Shown piece by piece: positions 11,841 to 23,617 of a stretch of DNA of 64,000 nt; positions within the stretch are counted from its first letter, which is position 1; each line of letters starts with the position of its first letter. Below the pieces are notes generated by a model. The model saw only the letters and a program-made list of their open reading frames with translations, had not been told where the DNA came from and made no database searches. The translations under genes and the position numbers were made by a program. The DNA comes from Basidiobolus heterosporus B8920 (Eukaryota > Basidiobolomycota > Basidiobolomycetes > Basidiobolales > Basidiobolaceae), in the NCBI GenBank assembly GCA_000697455.1, contig JNET01034047.1, positions 1-64,000 on the forward strand, given 5' to 3'.

Positions 11841-13590
11841 TTACTTCTGATTTTCGTGTTGGTAGGTTAATTTTTCTTGTTTTTCTCCGGACTCCAGAAC
11901 CACTGTTTCCTTCTTGCGATTATCCATCATCCCTTCTAAAGTCATGTTACGCCCTTCAACACCAAAGAAGTACCATGGGATCGATGCTAGTAAAGCGAGT
12001 CCAAAAAAGCTTGTCAACAAACCAATCGACCCGCTAACATTGGCATGCTTGCCTGTAATTGGATCTGAAGGACCGGTTTCTTCGAAAATAGCAACCATCA
12101 GTAATGGTGCAACTGCGCCAGCAACACGTCCAGCAGCAACAGCAACACCAATTCCACTAGACCGAAGATGGGTGGGGAAGACTTCAGTGAGAGCGGGGTA
12201 CGCTGTGGTCCATGCCATTGTATAGGCAAACATATAGGCGCAGTATGCTAGCTGTAGGCTAACAGTGACACCAGTACTTGCTGCATTGTTGGCAGCAGGA
12301 AGGAGACATCCAGCAGTAACAATGGCTAGGATATAATTAATAGGAACAAGTTTCTTACGATCGACCTTCACCATAAGCCATGAGTTCAATAAGCCTGCTG
12401 GAACTGTGGCCACATTTCCCCAGAGATAGAAAGCAGGCATATTTTCATTAGGGATCTTTGCGAGTGGAAGAATCGCAAGCGACATGAACCCAGCAACACC
12501 GTAGTCGCCGAACGCCTGTGATCCATTGAGAATCATGGCATAAACTGTACGGCCAGGATACTTGAAGAAGAGTGTATATATGTGGCCAAGGAAGTTCTCA
12601 TGCTTTGGTACTTCGTAGACCATCTTTTCAACGCTATCTGGATTCTCCAGTGGTTGTTTGGCTAACGTTTCGATGTGGCTAACCACAGCTGAAGCTTCTT
12701 CAAAACGACCCTGACTGAGATACCAGCGAGGCGACTCTGGGAGAGCTCGGCGGAACCAGAACACACAGAGTGCAGCCACAGCACCGCTACCCATTCCAAT
12801 ACGCCAGCACAGATCTGGGTTGAGATATTTGATCAGTGGGATCTACACAAATGAGAGAAAGTTAGTCACAAGCCTGATCCGCGAGGGAGATAAGAAATCG
12901 TGGTATAATCTATGGTTATGGCTTTTGAATGGTCTTTACCTGAATTAAATTGGCAAGTAGCGCACCAATTGCCCAGGTAGACATGACAAGAGTATTGACA
13001 CCACCACGATATTTTGCAGGAATGAACTCGGCAATTGTTGCGTTGACAGCAGTGTACTCGGCCCCAACACCAATAGCGGTTAAGCCACGAAATACCAAGA
13101 ACATTGGATAATTAACGGAAAACGCTATTGATTCAAATCAGAAGGGGATTAATATCACCAGTGTAGGGATATTATCTGATCATGAACAAGACGTACCTGT
13201 AATGATAGTAAAGAAACTGTACATAACAATGGTCATCAAAAATGTCTTCTTTCTTCCGTAACGGTCGGAGACATAACCGAATCCAAGAGCACCAACCAAA
13301 GCGCCGACTAACCAGACAGTTTTAATGTAGGTAGCTTGTTGTGCAGTTACTTGAAATTGCTCTTTAAGAAGATTTAATACTGCAGATACAATATTGATCT
13401 CATAAGCATCCAAAGCCCATCCAGCCCCTAGCACAGCAGTAATCTTTCAAAGAGGTTGAGAACGCTACAGGATTCTACACATTAGAACTAGCAAAGAGCG
13501 TACCTTTGTGTGCCAACGGCTCCATTCTAGTTGTTCTAGGCGGGCGGGGACGTCAGTTAATTGAGCTTCACCTGATTGCTTGCTACTCAT
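11841..13590 (-). CDS. MFS transporter, metabolite/carboxylate:H+ symporter type
   Basis: Twelve-helix major facilitator, presumably plasma-membrane. Four exons (13590-13504, 13443-13197, 13124-12940, 12842-11841) give 506 aa. Visible: a TM1 segment with GWALDAYEINIVSAVL, the loop 2-3 MFS signature GYVSDRYGRKKTF, TM4-5 GLTAIGVGAEYTAVNATIAE with EFIPAKYRG, then ALPESPRWYLSQGR before a central cytoplasmic loop, and EVFPTHLRSSGIGVAVAAGR in the second half. These signatures match carboxylate/aromatic-acid/SV2-like MFS members better than hexose transporters. The substrate cannot be read from sequence. A role with the amino-sugar genes 4 kb away is possible but unsupported. Confidence 0.88.
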
Positions 13591-14593
13591 TTATTGCCAG
13601 ATCTGGTGTTTTAGATACTTGAAACAGAGGGCAAATCAGCAGGTATTTATAGTAGATAAGCCTACCAACGCAAATTAGACAGGGCGTAGAGGGGTCAGAG
13701 TACAGCGTAGAGTTGACCTTACATACATTGTGTTACTTGCGTTGGCACAACAGACATCATAAAATAACTAGAGAATGCGTTACCTGGCCGTTCCATTTCA
13801 CTTTAAATGTATACATGAAAAGCCTTAGATTAGATTACGTTAAGGTCTGCATCAGTACACAAGCAAATAAGTAGTGATAGGTTAATTCTTGTAAGCCCAA
13901 TTGAAATTTCCTTTTTCACAGAAAGCTTTAAATTGACTTGATGTATATCGGCTGTCTAATCAAATGTCTTACAAGGGCTCGGTGGACAACGGCCTCCATC
14001 TCCAACACAATAGAATGTGGTGGTTTTTTGAACGGTGAATGGTCTAAGATGGGTGAGTAATGGAGAATACAATAGATGGTGCGAAAAGAGTACAAGAGCA
14101 TGCACCCTTTTGTCTTTAAACATCTCGTGCTAGAATAGCTTACAAGCATTGGCAGGCCAGTTATTTGGGACGAGGTTGTACATGAATGTCCTTTCGAGTT
14201 TTCCTTGCAGACTTCCCGGTATCTAAGCATGCCTCGAGCAATGAATCTAATTCGCCTTTATAGGAGTGACCAGATCTTTTTGATATCAGGATTTTCCTAT
14301 TGTTGAATTAATTCATTATTATAATTGAGATTGACCTGGAGTAAGTCAAGAAAATAAACCATCGTGTTTAATTTAGTAAATTCTAACCCAAATTGAGGTT
14401 GGGTTTTAATGTTAAAGCTATGAGAAATACCTAATATAGTAAATAATAAATGCTGCTATATCTTCCCCATAAGTGTGATGAATCGAGTGACTTGAATACC
14501 TAATAATTCATTCTCTTACTCCTTACACTCTTGGAGTAGACGTAGTCAGCCTTAAATTATTATATACCTTTCAATCAAATTCTTACCAACGGG
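13591..14593. other. divergent intergenic region (MFS / NDR kinase)
   Basis: About 1 kb with no supported gene. It holds the promoters of the MFS transporter (-) and the kinase (+). An imperfect inverted pair CTAACCCAAATTGAGGTTGG lies near 14383-14402. The open frames here have no recognisable similarity. Confidence 0.45.
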
Positions 14594-16874
14594 ATGAGTG
14601 CTCAAGAAGTAGATAAAATAGCTAAGGACATGAATTACTTATCTTTACAAGAGCTCCTTGGTACTTTGCCTACTGCTCCTCAAGAAAGACCTAGTTTCAA
14701 CAGTAAGAACGGAAGCAATACCCCAGAAGGGATTGCAACAAAGCAACAATCCAGACCGACCTCCATGTTTGATGGAACTGGAAGTGGTTCTTTACTTCCA
14801 AACGTTAGCTCAGCAACCAAAAGAAAGTGTATTACCGCCCAAGTTTGTATGTTTACTGTAGTAATATTTGAAAACCCAAGTTTACCCTTGTTGAGTGTGT
14901 TATTTTATCTCGTTTCCATCTAGATTTCCTGGAATATTACTTTGACTTGTTGACCTACCTCCATAAGCGTAAGATGCGTTTGGAGAGATTTAAGCTAGAT
15001 GCTGCCCACAAAGAGGTCTCTATCACATTAGTTGTCTCAATATCTTTAGTTGGCTAAGTTGTTTGTATTGTTTTTGGTAGTGGAGCCCAGAAGAAAAGGC
15101 CGGAGAGTGGAAGAGATACTGCGGAAAGGAACGAGTTTACCTTCGTAAGAGAAGAACTCGTACCCGCGTGACCCATTTTCATATTTTAACTCAAGTTGGT
15201 CAAGGAGGTTATGGACAGGTAACGAAAACAGTCCGAGTCAGTTCATGGATATCTCTTTGTATTTAAATTCATTTTCAAGGTGTTTCTGGCAAGAAAAAAA
15301 GATACAGGAGAAGTATGTGCGCTGAAGAAGATGAACAAGAAGCTGCTGTATAGACACAACGAGGTTTGTTATAGTGAAACTCTCCTAGTATTTACCAGCG
15401 ACGATTATTGACCACTTGACAAGATACAACACATACTTACCGAGCGTGATGTTCTTACATCAGCCAATTCCCCTTGGCTTGTCGGACTACTTTATGCATT
15501 TCAGGATATCGATAATGTTTACCTGGCAATGGTTAGATAGAGTTACAGTAAACTCGTAGTACCCGTTTCCGTGAGGCTTAATCTCCATCCATCCCGAATT
15601 TATCTAGGAATATGTCCCAGGTGGAGATTTGAGAACTTTACTCAACAATAACGGATGCATAGCCGAGGAATACACTAGCTTTTACATCGCAGAGATTGTA
15701 ATGGCGGTCTCAGCTCTTCATCAACTGGGTTATATTCATAGAGATCTCAAACCTGAGGTAATATCACAACATGTGTTTGTTCTGAGTGGTTACCTCATTC
15801 TAATCAACTTCTAGAACTTTTTGATTGATGCAGCTGGCCATATCAAGCTTACAGACTTTGGTTTATCTACTGGCTCTATCAGCCCATTGAAGATTGAGTC
15901 GTTGAGAATCAAGGTACGACGATGTGATTCATTTGCCTGCGACAACTTGACTAACCATCAACCTAACCATAGTTGGAAGCCGTTAAGGACAAGCAAGTAG
16001 TGCATAGAACACCAGTAGAACGCCGAAGCATTCACCGCTCTGTGAGAAGAGAATACATTGATTGGGTACGTATCTTCGTATGCACATCAAGAAGCGTAGA
16101 CCACCACTAAATTAGTATTACCGTTGAATAGGCTTACTCGCTCGTGGGTTCAGCAGACTACATGGCGCCAGAGATCTTAGAAAATGTTGGTTATGATTTT
16201 CTGGTTGACTATTGGTCAATTGGATGCATTATGTTTGAGTTTCTTGCCGGTTATGCTCCATTTACCGCACCTACTATGGAGGAAGTGTGGGGAAATGTGT
16301 ACCATTGGGATGAAGTTCTCGAAAGACCACAATTTGAGGACGGCGAGGAGCTTTCTGATGAATCATGGGATTTGATCTCCAAGTAGGTGAGCCATGACCC
16401 TTTGATAGCTGACCTATTCTAACTCTGTCTGCTCCACTTAGGCTCATCACATACCGTGACCAGAGATACTCCACTGTCTCCCAGATACAGAGCCACCCGT
16501 TCTTCTCTCAATTGGATTGGGACAATCTAAGAGAAATCAAGGTATTTCTTTTAGACATGTTTGTGTAGAGCGATTCCCTTCTGATTCTTTTCCAATAGAA
16601 CCCGCCATTTGTTCCACAGCTAGAATCGGAAGAAGACGTTTCACACTTCGATGACTTCAACAATCCAGATGATATGGAGATGTATAAGGATGTTCATCTA
16701 AAGCAGCAACAATTGGAAGAATCATTAGCAGGCAGGGGTGGTGCTGAACGACTGCCCCGCTCGACCTTTGTTGGCTTCACTTTCCAGCATAAAGACCAGC
16801 GAGCTTGGAACGTCAAAAAAGAGCAATTAGCCAATACCCCCCAAGAAGATTTTGGTAAGAAACTATTCGGATAG
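14594..16874 (+). CDS. NDR/LATS-family protein kinase, Dbf2/Sid2 type
   Basis: Serine/threonine kinase of the mitotic exit/septation initiation network, active with a Mob1 partner at spindle poles and the division site. Eleven exons (14594-14846, 14924-15015, 15081-15218, 15280-15363, 15424-15531, 15608-15757, 15815-15913, 15973-16065, 16132-16382, 16442-16541, 16599-16874) encode 547 aa. Order: unconserved N-terminus, Mob-binding FLEYYFDLLTYLHKRKMRL, G-loop VGQGGYGQ, catalytic Lys in CALKKMNKK, HRDLKPENFLID, DFGLS, a long activation-segment insert typical of NDR kinases, activation site YSLVGSADYMAPE, and C-terminal hydrophobic motif FVGFTF. LTQVGQGGYGQVFLARKKD and NFLIDAAGHIKLTDFGL are closest to Dbf2/Dbf20/Sid2 rather than Cbk1. 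Confidence 0.95.
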
Positions 16875-17499
16875 ATCACCATATCAACCCAGATTTGTTA
16901 ACCCTTACCCATGGGATATTGGGATTTAGGTACAATGTTTTGAACCAGAGCCATCTTCAATTACCGAGAAATTATCGACTTGGAACAATATTTACAACCA
17001 CTTTACTTCATTTTACGCCCAAGTTTAATTAGCTTAATCAGATAAATCAATCAATCTTCGCATCTCCGCCTGATAGCTTTCGTTTTCGTGATAGCCACTG
17101 TTCGTTATCTTGCTCGTCATGAATTCTCTGGATATCCTCCCACGTTTGGATTGCACGTTCGAGAGAAGAGTAACCGCATTTATTTTACTGATATTATGGC
17201 GTGCAAAGTATAATAAAAGAGAATAGGCAAGCAAAAAAACGTTTACATCATGATTACATATAAAAACATCCCATCTTGTAAGCACGGTAGATTTAAGTTT
17301 TATCAAAACGCCAAAGGAGAAGCCAAATACTTTACGACGGGGTGAAACAAATATGCACAGACGAGAGGTGAAGGAGAATAAGCAAGCATCTAGATAGCAT
17401 CTAGACGAATAGAAGCAAACAATTTCTACGCAAAAAAAATCGAGAATTTCAAACCAAGTGTGGCAAAGGTGCAAGAGACTAGTTTATGTATATCTAGGT
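16875..17499. other. convergent 3' flanks
   Basis: AT-rich 3' regions of the kinase (+) and NC2 alpha (-) genes. A 146-codon open frame on the minus strand has Cys/Phe-rich composition, no similarity and no promoter context, and is not called. Confidence 0.45.
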
Positions 17500-18228
17500 T
17501 TAGTCAGACTCCTCATTGGATTTCCTGTTTGAACAAAAAGCCTCTGTTTAGTTGTGAATACTAGTGTGGAATTTTATTGCTTCTGTGCTTACCGTCGGCG
17601 ACCTCTTCCTCTCCCACGTCCTCGACCGCGACCACGACCTGAACTACTGCGCTCTGGTTTGGGCGATGACTCGTGGTTGTTTGAGCTAGACTCGGCGTCT
17701 CCATCGACTTTCTCCGAAGGATCCGGTACGTTGGCCACCACGTCACGCAAGAAATCAAATTGCTCTGTATTTAGAACACATTTTTTTCTAAACATAAGCC
17801 TCGAGGTCAAATTTCTTGTGACAAATATGAAGTTCATAAATATAGAAATCAGTCTTACAAATGCGCCACAGAAAGTCTCTTAGCATTTCTGGAGCGCGTT
17901 TCGCTACAAGCTTCATCGATAAGAGACTGCATAAAAAGCTCCAATGCCTTGGCTAAAGAGAAGTCAATAATAAGTAAAGAGGCTTAACATACAAAAGCAC
18001 GTAAAAAAATGATCACAGTTCAGCTTGTACTTACATATCAGAACTGGAGTAGCCTGAGCCATCTTTCCAACATCTTCATCCATCTGCATGATCTTCTTAA
18101 TGCGTGCCTAGCATGAGTAGATGATAAGCAAAATAAATAAAGGACAAAAACACCACCACTTTTCCTATCGATACGCGAGAAAACGTGAAACTTACCACAG
18201 GGAACTTTGTCTTATATTTCTTCTTCAT
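17500..18228 (-). CDS. BUR6: negative cofactor 2 alpha (DRAP1/Bur6)
   Basis: Histone-fold subunit of NC2, which with NC2 beta binds TBP on promoter DNA and blocks or remodels pre-initiation complexes. Exons 18228-18196, 18107-18035, 17952-17859, 17787-17593 and optionally 17524-17500 give 139 aa. The histone fold is clear: KTKFPVARIKKIMQMDEDVG, ATPVLISKALELFMQSLIDE, ETRSRNAKRLSVAHLKK, then TEQFDFLRDVVANVPD. The tail is Ser-rich, then GRGRGRGRGRG (an RG tract). The end is ambiguous: without the last intron the protein stops at 17589 after RRR (132 aa); with a GTAAGC...CAG intron (17525-17592) it ends RRKSNEESD. Both are frame-consistent. Confidence 0.9.
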
Positions 18229-18766
18229 CCTGACTGTGAATGAAGAAATCCAAGCTGCAGTATTTACGTGAAAGAATAGATGTTTATGTTGACCGGAATC
18301 GAGTGGAATTGCTTAATGGAATGATCGATGAAGTGAAGAATATGTTTGAATGTTAAGAAAAACTGGTTATATCTCTTTCCAAGTCAATTAAATATCCCAT
18401 TTTTCAGAAATGATTTTTTCCCCATCTTTTGATCAAATTGATGGGAATGTTTTTGGAAAGATCCGTAGTCAGTTGAATCACCCTGTCTTTACGATGCCTC
18501 TCATCATGATCAACAAAAAAACCCAAAGTGCTCTGTACACATCTAGAAAGTGGAGCTACTTCTACCTATGCTCTCCTTGAGACCATTGACCACGCGCTGG
18601 TTGCATTGCCAAAACAGATGGTTAACCTATTTTTAACTTGGAACCAACCCAACCAGATTCAATTGAAGGAACAAGGGGTAACACTAAACAATACTAAATA
18701 TTATTTACAATACGTATTGATATACGGAGTATTTATTAAATGTCAAGATATTACGGATGTGGATGA
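18229..18766. other. intergenic region
   Basis: Promoter of NC2 alpha and 3' flank of RPL7, both minus strand. No further gene is seen. Confidence 0.45.
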
Positions 18767-19879
18767 TCAGTTCATTTGCTTGATCAAGGCGTTGATCTTA
18801 TCTTCACGGTTACCAGCATCGCCTCCCTCAATGAAGTGGACTGCCTTCTTACCAGACCATCCACCAGTGGGGTTGGAGAGCTTGAAAGGCCACAAGAAGT
18901 TGTTGACTTCTTTGAAGTGAGGACCGCAAGTAGCAATTTCGTGGATAAGATCTTCCATACAGATAATGCCGTATTTGCCGAGGTTTTGTTCAATGATAGA
19001 GTTGTCAGTCAAGGCAATTCTTTGCTTATCAACCTTACCGAATCCGCGCTTGTAAATCAATTCGCGAACAGACTTGAGGTTAGGTTCGCCGTAGGTGATA
19101 TAGGGACCAACCAATTGAAGCATTTGTTGGGTAGCCTTAGTTAAGCGAAGGAAAACACCGTTGTTGATTTGAAGCAAACGCAAAAGTTGAAGGATCTTGC
19201 GGGGCTTGGGTGCAATCTTGTTAATACCCTTGGTACGGATAACAAAGACAACCTTGGGTTCGGCGGAGACATAGAAGTTTCCGATCTTCTTGGCTTGACG
19301 CTTCATAGCGATTTCTTGGCTCTCACGGTTGCGATATTCACGAACATAATCGGCAGCCTTCTTGAAGATAACACGACGCTTGTTCTTTTGAGCCTGATAG
19401 ATGGATGGATGATAATGTTAGTTGGATGATTAGTGTTGATTTGAGAGCGACCAGTACATACTTTGCGTTGTTCAGCGAGAGCAGCGGCTCTCTCTACGGC
19501 AGACTTCTCAGTAGCCTTTCTCTTTTTGAGAAGAGTCTCGGGGACAAGGACGTTGTCAACAGTAGGGGTAGTACTAAATAGGAGAAATATACCGTTAGAA
19601 ATCACTACCGCCGGGAACTTCTCAAACAAATCAATGCGGAAGACCGGTGAATAGATTTAATTACAGCAGGAAGGAACCCCACAGTAACAATTCCTTGTTT
19701 ACTTTCAAAGTAACAAGATTGACATTGACATCCGAATGATATCAACAGCAATATCTATTTAAGAAGAAAAGTTGATTGATTCCAAACTTTACTTCCATAT
19801 CCTTGAGAAAATCTCTCAAGAGCTGGTGTTTTCTGATAAGATTGTTCGTCAACTAATAAATTAATACATACGCAGACAT
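18767..19879 (-). CDS. RPL7: 60S ribosomal protein L7 (uL30)
   Basis: Structural protein of the large cytosolic ribosomal subunit. Exons 19879-19872 (8 nt: ATG TCT GC), 19573-19462 and 19393-18767 give 248 aa, the usual length. The N-terminal basic region [14 protein letters not shown] and [20 protein letters not shown], the core [40 protein letters not shown], and the end [15 protein letters not shown] are all characteristic. The first intron is 298 nt, about five times the local norm, as is common in ribosomal-protein genes. The 8-nt first exon was chosen because it yields MSATTPTVDN and a clean GTATGT donor. Confidence 0.96.
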
Positions 19880-20203
19880 GGTGGCAACTCCGTTTCTTGA
19901 CAAGAAAAGTTCGAGAAAGAGACTGCCTTTGTGACATGATCTAAGTATTTAACACAAAGCAAAAAATTTTCCTTCCTAGATTGTCAGAATCATGGATAAT
20001 CACCAATGAGAAATTAGCGTAAATTAGGTTGAGAGTTAGGCTTTAGGGTGCTTATATATATATAATATAGTGTATATCACTTTCTATCACAGCGGTTGAA
20101 AAAAAAGTAGATGGAAATGATGCGAATTAGAAACGTGATGAAACCGTGTTTAATTTAGAATGAATATTTACATTAGCTTTCACCACAGAGCCTGTTCTCG
20201 AAA
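19880..20203. promoter_or_regulatory. RPL7/SF3B4 divergent promoter
   Basis: 324 bp between two divergent start codons. It contains GAGAGTTAGGCTTTAGGGTG (about 20033-20052), a degenerate telomere-like double box, followed by an alternating TATATATATAA tract. Confidence 0.5.
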
Positions 20204-21360
20204 ATGTCGCAAGTAGAAAGAAATCAAGAAGCTACCGTGTACATTGGTAATCTGGACGAAAGATGTACAGAATCCTTAATATGGGAGCTTATGCTTCAAG
20301 CCGGGCCTGTTGGTATGTATTTTTACTCTACCATTCACTCGCGAAATAGCAACCTAATAGATACGTTTAGTCAACGTCCATTTGCCAAAGGATCGTGTTA
20401 CTCAAAGTCATCAAGGCTATGGATTTTGTGAATATTTGACCGAAGAAGATGCAGATTATGCTATGAAGATCATGAACATGATTAAAGTATACGGAAAACC
20501 CATTCGTGTCAACAAGGTATTACGATTTTCTGAATGTTGCTGCGACATTCTCGATCTGATTGTTTCTGTTGGAATGTAGGCTAGTGCAGACAAAAAGAAC
20601 CTCGACGTTGGTGCTTCTTTATTCATTGGTAACCTGGATCCTGATGTAGATGAGAAACTTCTGTATGATACCTTCAGTGCGTTTGGTGTTATTACACAGA
20701 CCCCCAAAGTATATCCCCATATTCTTCTGAATTGATTGATGTAGTTTCTTTATTAATTTCTCTCTACTTAACATAGGTTGCTAGAGATCCTGATATGGGT
20801 AATTCTAAAGGTTATGGATTTGTCAGCTTTGATAATTTCGAGTCTTCCGATGCAGCCATTGAGGCTATGAACGGCCAGTTTCTGGCAAACAAACCAATTT
20901 CTGTATCATACGCTTTCAAGAAGGACGGTAAAGGAGAGAAGCATGGTTCTGCTGCTGGTACGTTATATCCATTCAATCATTACTTAACAGTAGGTTTGCG
21001 CCACAGTGAACTAAAAAAACCTTGTTTTTTAGAACGTCTTTTGGCTGCTCAAGCGAAGAAGAACCAAGCGATGCCCAACAAGCTGTTTGCCGACGTTAGA
21101 CCAATGCCAATGGGAGTACCTCCACCTATGCTTGGTATGCCTCCCGTTGGCGGAATGGTCCCTGGCTTTCCTCCTGTTCCACCAGTCGGTTACGCTCCAC
21201 GCCCTCCTATGATGCCGATGGGTGGTAAGCGATACTCAATATATTTGATCTCATTATATGCACTTGCTAACGTTCTGCCATAGCACCAAGACCACCATAC
21301 CCGGCTGCCGTGCCCGGACAGCAATACCCAGGTTACGTTCCTCAACCACCCCAATATTAG
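20204..21360 (+). CDS. SF3B4: splicing factor 3B subunit 4 (SAP49/Hsh49)
   Basis: Component of the U2 snRNP SF3b complex that contacts pre-mRNA near the branch site. Six exons (20204-20312, 20371-20516, 20580-20708, 20777-20957, 21033-21224, 21284-21360) encode 277 aa. Two RRMs: RRM1 with RNP2 ATVYIGNLD and RNP1-like [11 protein letters not shown]2 with [20 protein letters not shown] and RNP1 [11 protein letters not shown], followed by [19 protein letters not shown] and ERLLAAQ, which are near-invariant in the family. The C-terminus is Pro/Met/Gly-rich and ends PQPPQY; it is shorter than the animal tail. Confidence 0.96.
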
Positions 21361-21668
21361 ACATGCGTGTACAGCTCTCACCAAACCATCCCAACTTTAT
21401 CTCATCAAAGGAACTGAATCGTATTTTGATACGAAACAAAGAACGGAATATCTTCTCTTACTGAAATATGTACTATAAAAATAAATTTCTTGCCTCATTG
21501 AGGAAGCAAACATAGTAGTATTACTGATACCCCCAGTCGACACCAATGAAAATTTATTTTGGTAATTCTACGTATTTGTGCTGTACAATGGAATAAAATA
21601 GTAACACTGATTCTACCAAGAATTCAGAAAAACAAATGAAGTGGACGATGAGTTTGCTCGAGTCAGTC
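21361..21668. other. convergent 3' flanks
   Basis: 3' untranslated and flanking DNA of SF3B4 (+) and the CDF transporter (-), with an AATAAA-like signal (AAAATAAATTTC) near 21478. No gene is seen. Confidence 0.45.
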
Positions 21669-23001
21669 TCAATGGTCGATCGAGTGATCGGAATTGTAGT
21701 CAACATGAACGAACGCCCGGTCTACATGTGGTAGCATTTCAAGTGTGATTTGGAGATCTTCACCGACATCGTGTGATTCTTTCAGAGAAGTGCCCGGAGG
21801 GAGAACAATGTGAGCCTCTACGTGGATGTTTTCACCGACATAATATGCTCGGAGCTGCATAACGAAGTTAGTGGCTAGCAATGGGCACATCAGAAAACGT
21901 TTACTTACAGTCTCGATTTCTAGGATGCAAGGGTCGTAGCGAAGAATCATATATACAAGCTGTTGAATCTCTTGCGCACTGGCAGTGTGCCCAGTTAGCC
22001 GTACAATGTTTTCTAATCAAGTTAACGCAATGAATACCGATACAGATAGCGTCCATAAGACCGGGGATCTTACCTAAACAAACACCGATCCAATTATAGA
22101 TGAACAGGACTGCAAGGATGATTGCGCCTACTGAATCGATCCACCACCAGGAGGTGACACCAGCTGGGAAAAAATGGAATTAGTCAACGTAGTACTAAAT
22201 AGAGGACTGCTTCTCGGAATCTACCTATCAATGGAAAGACAAAAGCCAAGGTGTTGAACACCACATCATTGCCATGATCCTGAGCAAGAGTTTGGACTGT
22301 CATGTTTTTGATGTTGCGACACCAAATCCACAATAAGAACTTCACCACAATGACAACTCCAAGGAATATGGCAGTAGAAATATTCATAGATATATTCGAC
22401 TCCTCTGGTGATATCAAGTTCCTAACCGATTCTATGATAACTTGAAACAAGGAAGTGGCAGTAACCGCAGCAAAAACCACGATACTAAGCGGTTCCATTC
22501 GGGACTACAGTAAGGATCACGTTAGTAAAGAAATCCCTTTCAATGAACGGTTGGAAGAATGCATACTTTTCCTACTGGGTACTTGTAGAAGTTTCTCCTC
22601 TTGATAATAATCGAGGTACAAAAAATGACCGTACCGGCCATGATATCAAGAAAGGAATCTAAGGCTGATACCAGAATAGCCAAACTGCCCGAAGAGAGTG
22701 TCATGTATACTTTCATGGCAAAGAGACAGATATTAGCTAGGAAACTGACATTAATGGCCCAGGAGATGCGCGTATTCCTGTTCTCGTTGATCAGTGGAGT
22801 AGTTTCTGTGATATCCCCAGGTAAATGAAGTAATCTCGAAATCCCTCTACTCTCTTTCAAAATATCATCCACCTCTTCAAATTTCTCCAACATCTCATTT
22901 TGGCCTTGGTAAAATTGACGTAGGCGCTTGCTTTTGAGGTGTTTCAAGTCTTCAGACGAAGTATACTTGTCAAGAAATCTCGCGAAAAATTGTTCACTCA
23001 T
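21669..23001 (-). CDS. cation diffusion facilitator transporter, Mn-type signature
   Basis: Divalent metal/H+ antiporter of the CDF family, presumably on an internal membrane. Exons 23001-22567, 22504-22225, 22163-22074, 22012-21909, 21854-21669 give 364 aa. After a hydrophilic N-terminus (about 85 residues) come six predicted membrane segments. Metal-site residues appear as DSFLD in TM2 and DHGND in TM5, the DxxxD pattern associated with Mn-selective CDFs rather than the HxxxD of Zn transporters. The C-terminal cytoplasmic domain contains GHTASAQEIQ, YYVGENIHVEAHIVLPPGT and HVDRAFVHVDY. Selectivity is inferred from those motifs only. Confidence 0.9.
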
Positions 23002-23617
23002 AGTAAATGCGGAAGTCCATATTCACGAAGACGATATTTGTATATCACTTGAGAAATTTTTTTCGTTGATTAGACTTTTACTGGGTATTTGTGAAGCCAA
23101 CCATTCTAGTAATCAAAAATCCATTGGTTCTTTATTTGGTGAGCACTTGTCTGCATGCCTGTAAATAATTTTCAATAACTACGCTAATCAATCTCCATCC
23201 TGGCTGGACTCTCATGTCTTGACTCACGTTATACGTAATAGGTTGTACGCCTCATGCACTTTTGAAAAACGGTCACTTAGTCAACTCATACATATTTGGT
23301 TTAAGGGGGGGGGGGGTCGTGGTCATCTCACACTAATGTCATCCAATTCAAGTCAAGTGGTTAGTTTTATTAATATGAAGAGTAAACTAGAATCCTGCTT
23401 GATCCTTACATTAGAATCCTGTCTGATCCTCACATTAGCATCCTGTCTTATCCTCACACGCGCTGGTCAATCACAGCTAGGGAATTATATGAAAAACTCG
23501 AGTATCAGGTGACTGGATTTTTTTGAAGACTTGGAGTGGAGTATTTCTATTCACCTAGCCCAAGTATAAGCATCCTTCCTCTTTAGGCTATTCACTCGAA
23601 CCACACCAAACCCAGTT
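23002..23617. other. divergent intergenic region with G-run
   Basis: Between the CDF gene (-) and the telobox gene (+). A run of 12 G lies at 23305-23316 and a 24-bp tandem repeat at 23388-23459. No gene is seen. Confidence 0.5.
23388..23459. repeat. 24-bp tandem repeat, three units
   Basis: Three imperfect 24-mers begin TAGAATCCTG, TAGAATCCTG and TAGCATCCTG, each containing a GATCCT or TATCCT core. They lie about 160 bp upstream of the telobox protein start codon. Confidence 0.8.

Noticed and set aside
13928-14230. 100-codon minus-strand open frame between the MFS and kinase genes
   Set aside because: No recognisable domain, lies in a divergent promoter region.
17034-17474. 146-codon minus-strand open frame downstream of NC2 alpha
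   Set aside because: Composition is unlike neighbouring genes, with no recognisable family; it lies in 3' flanking DNA.
18528-19144. Plus-strand open frames overlapping RPL7
   Set aside because: Antisense shadows of the strongly conserved ribosomal protein gene or AT-rich flank.
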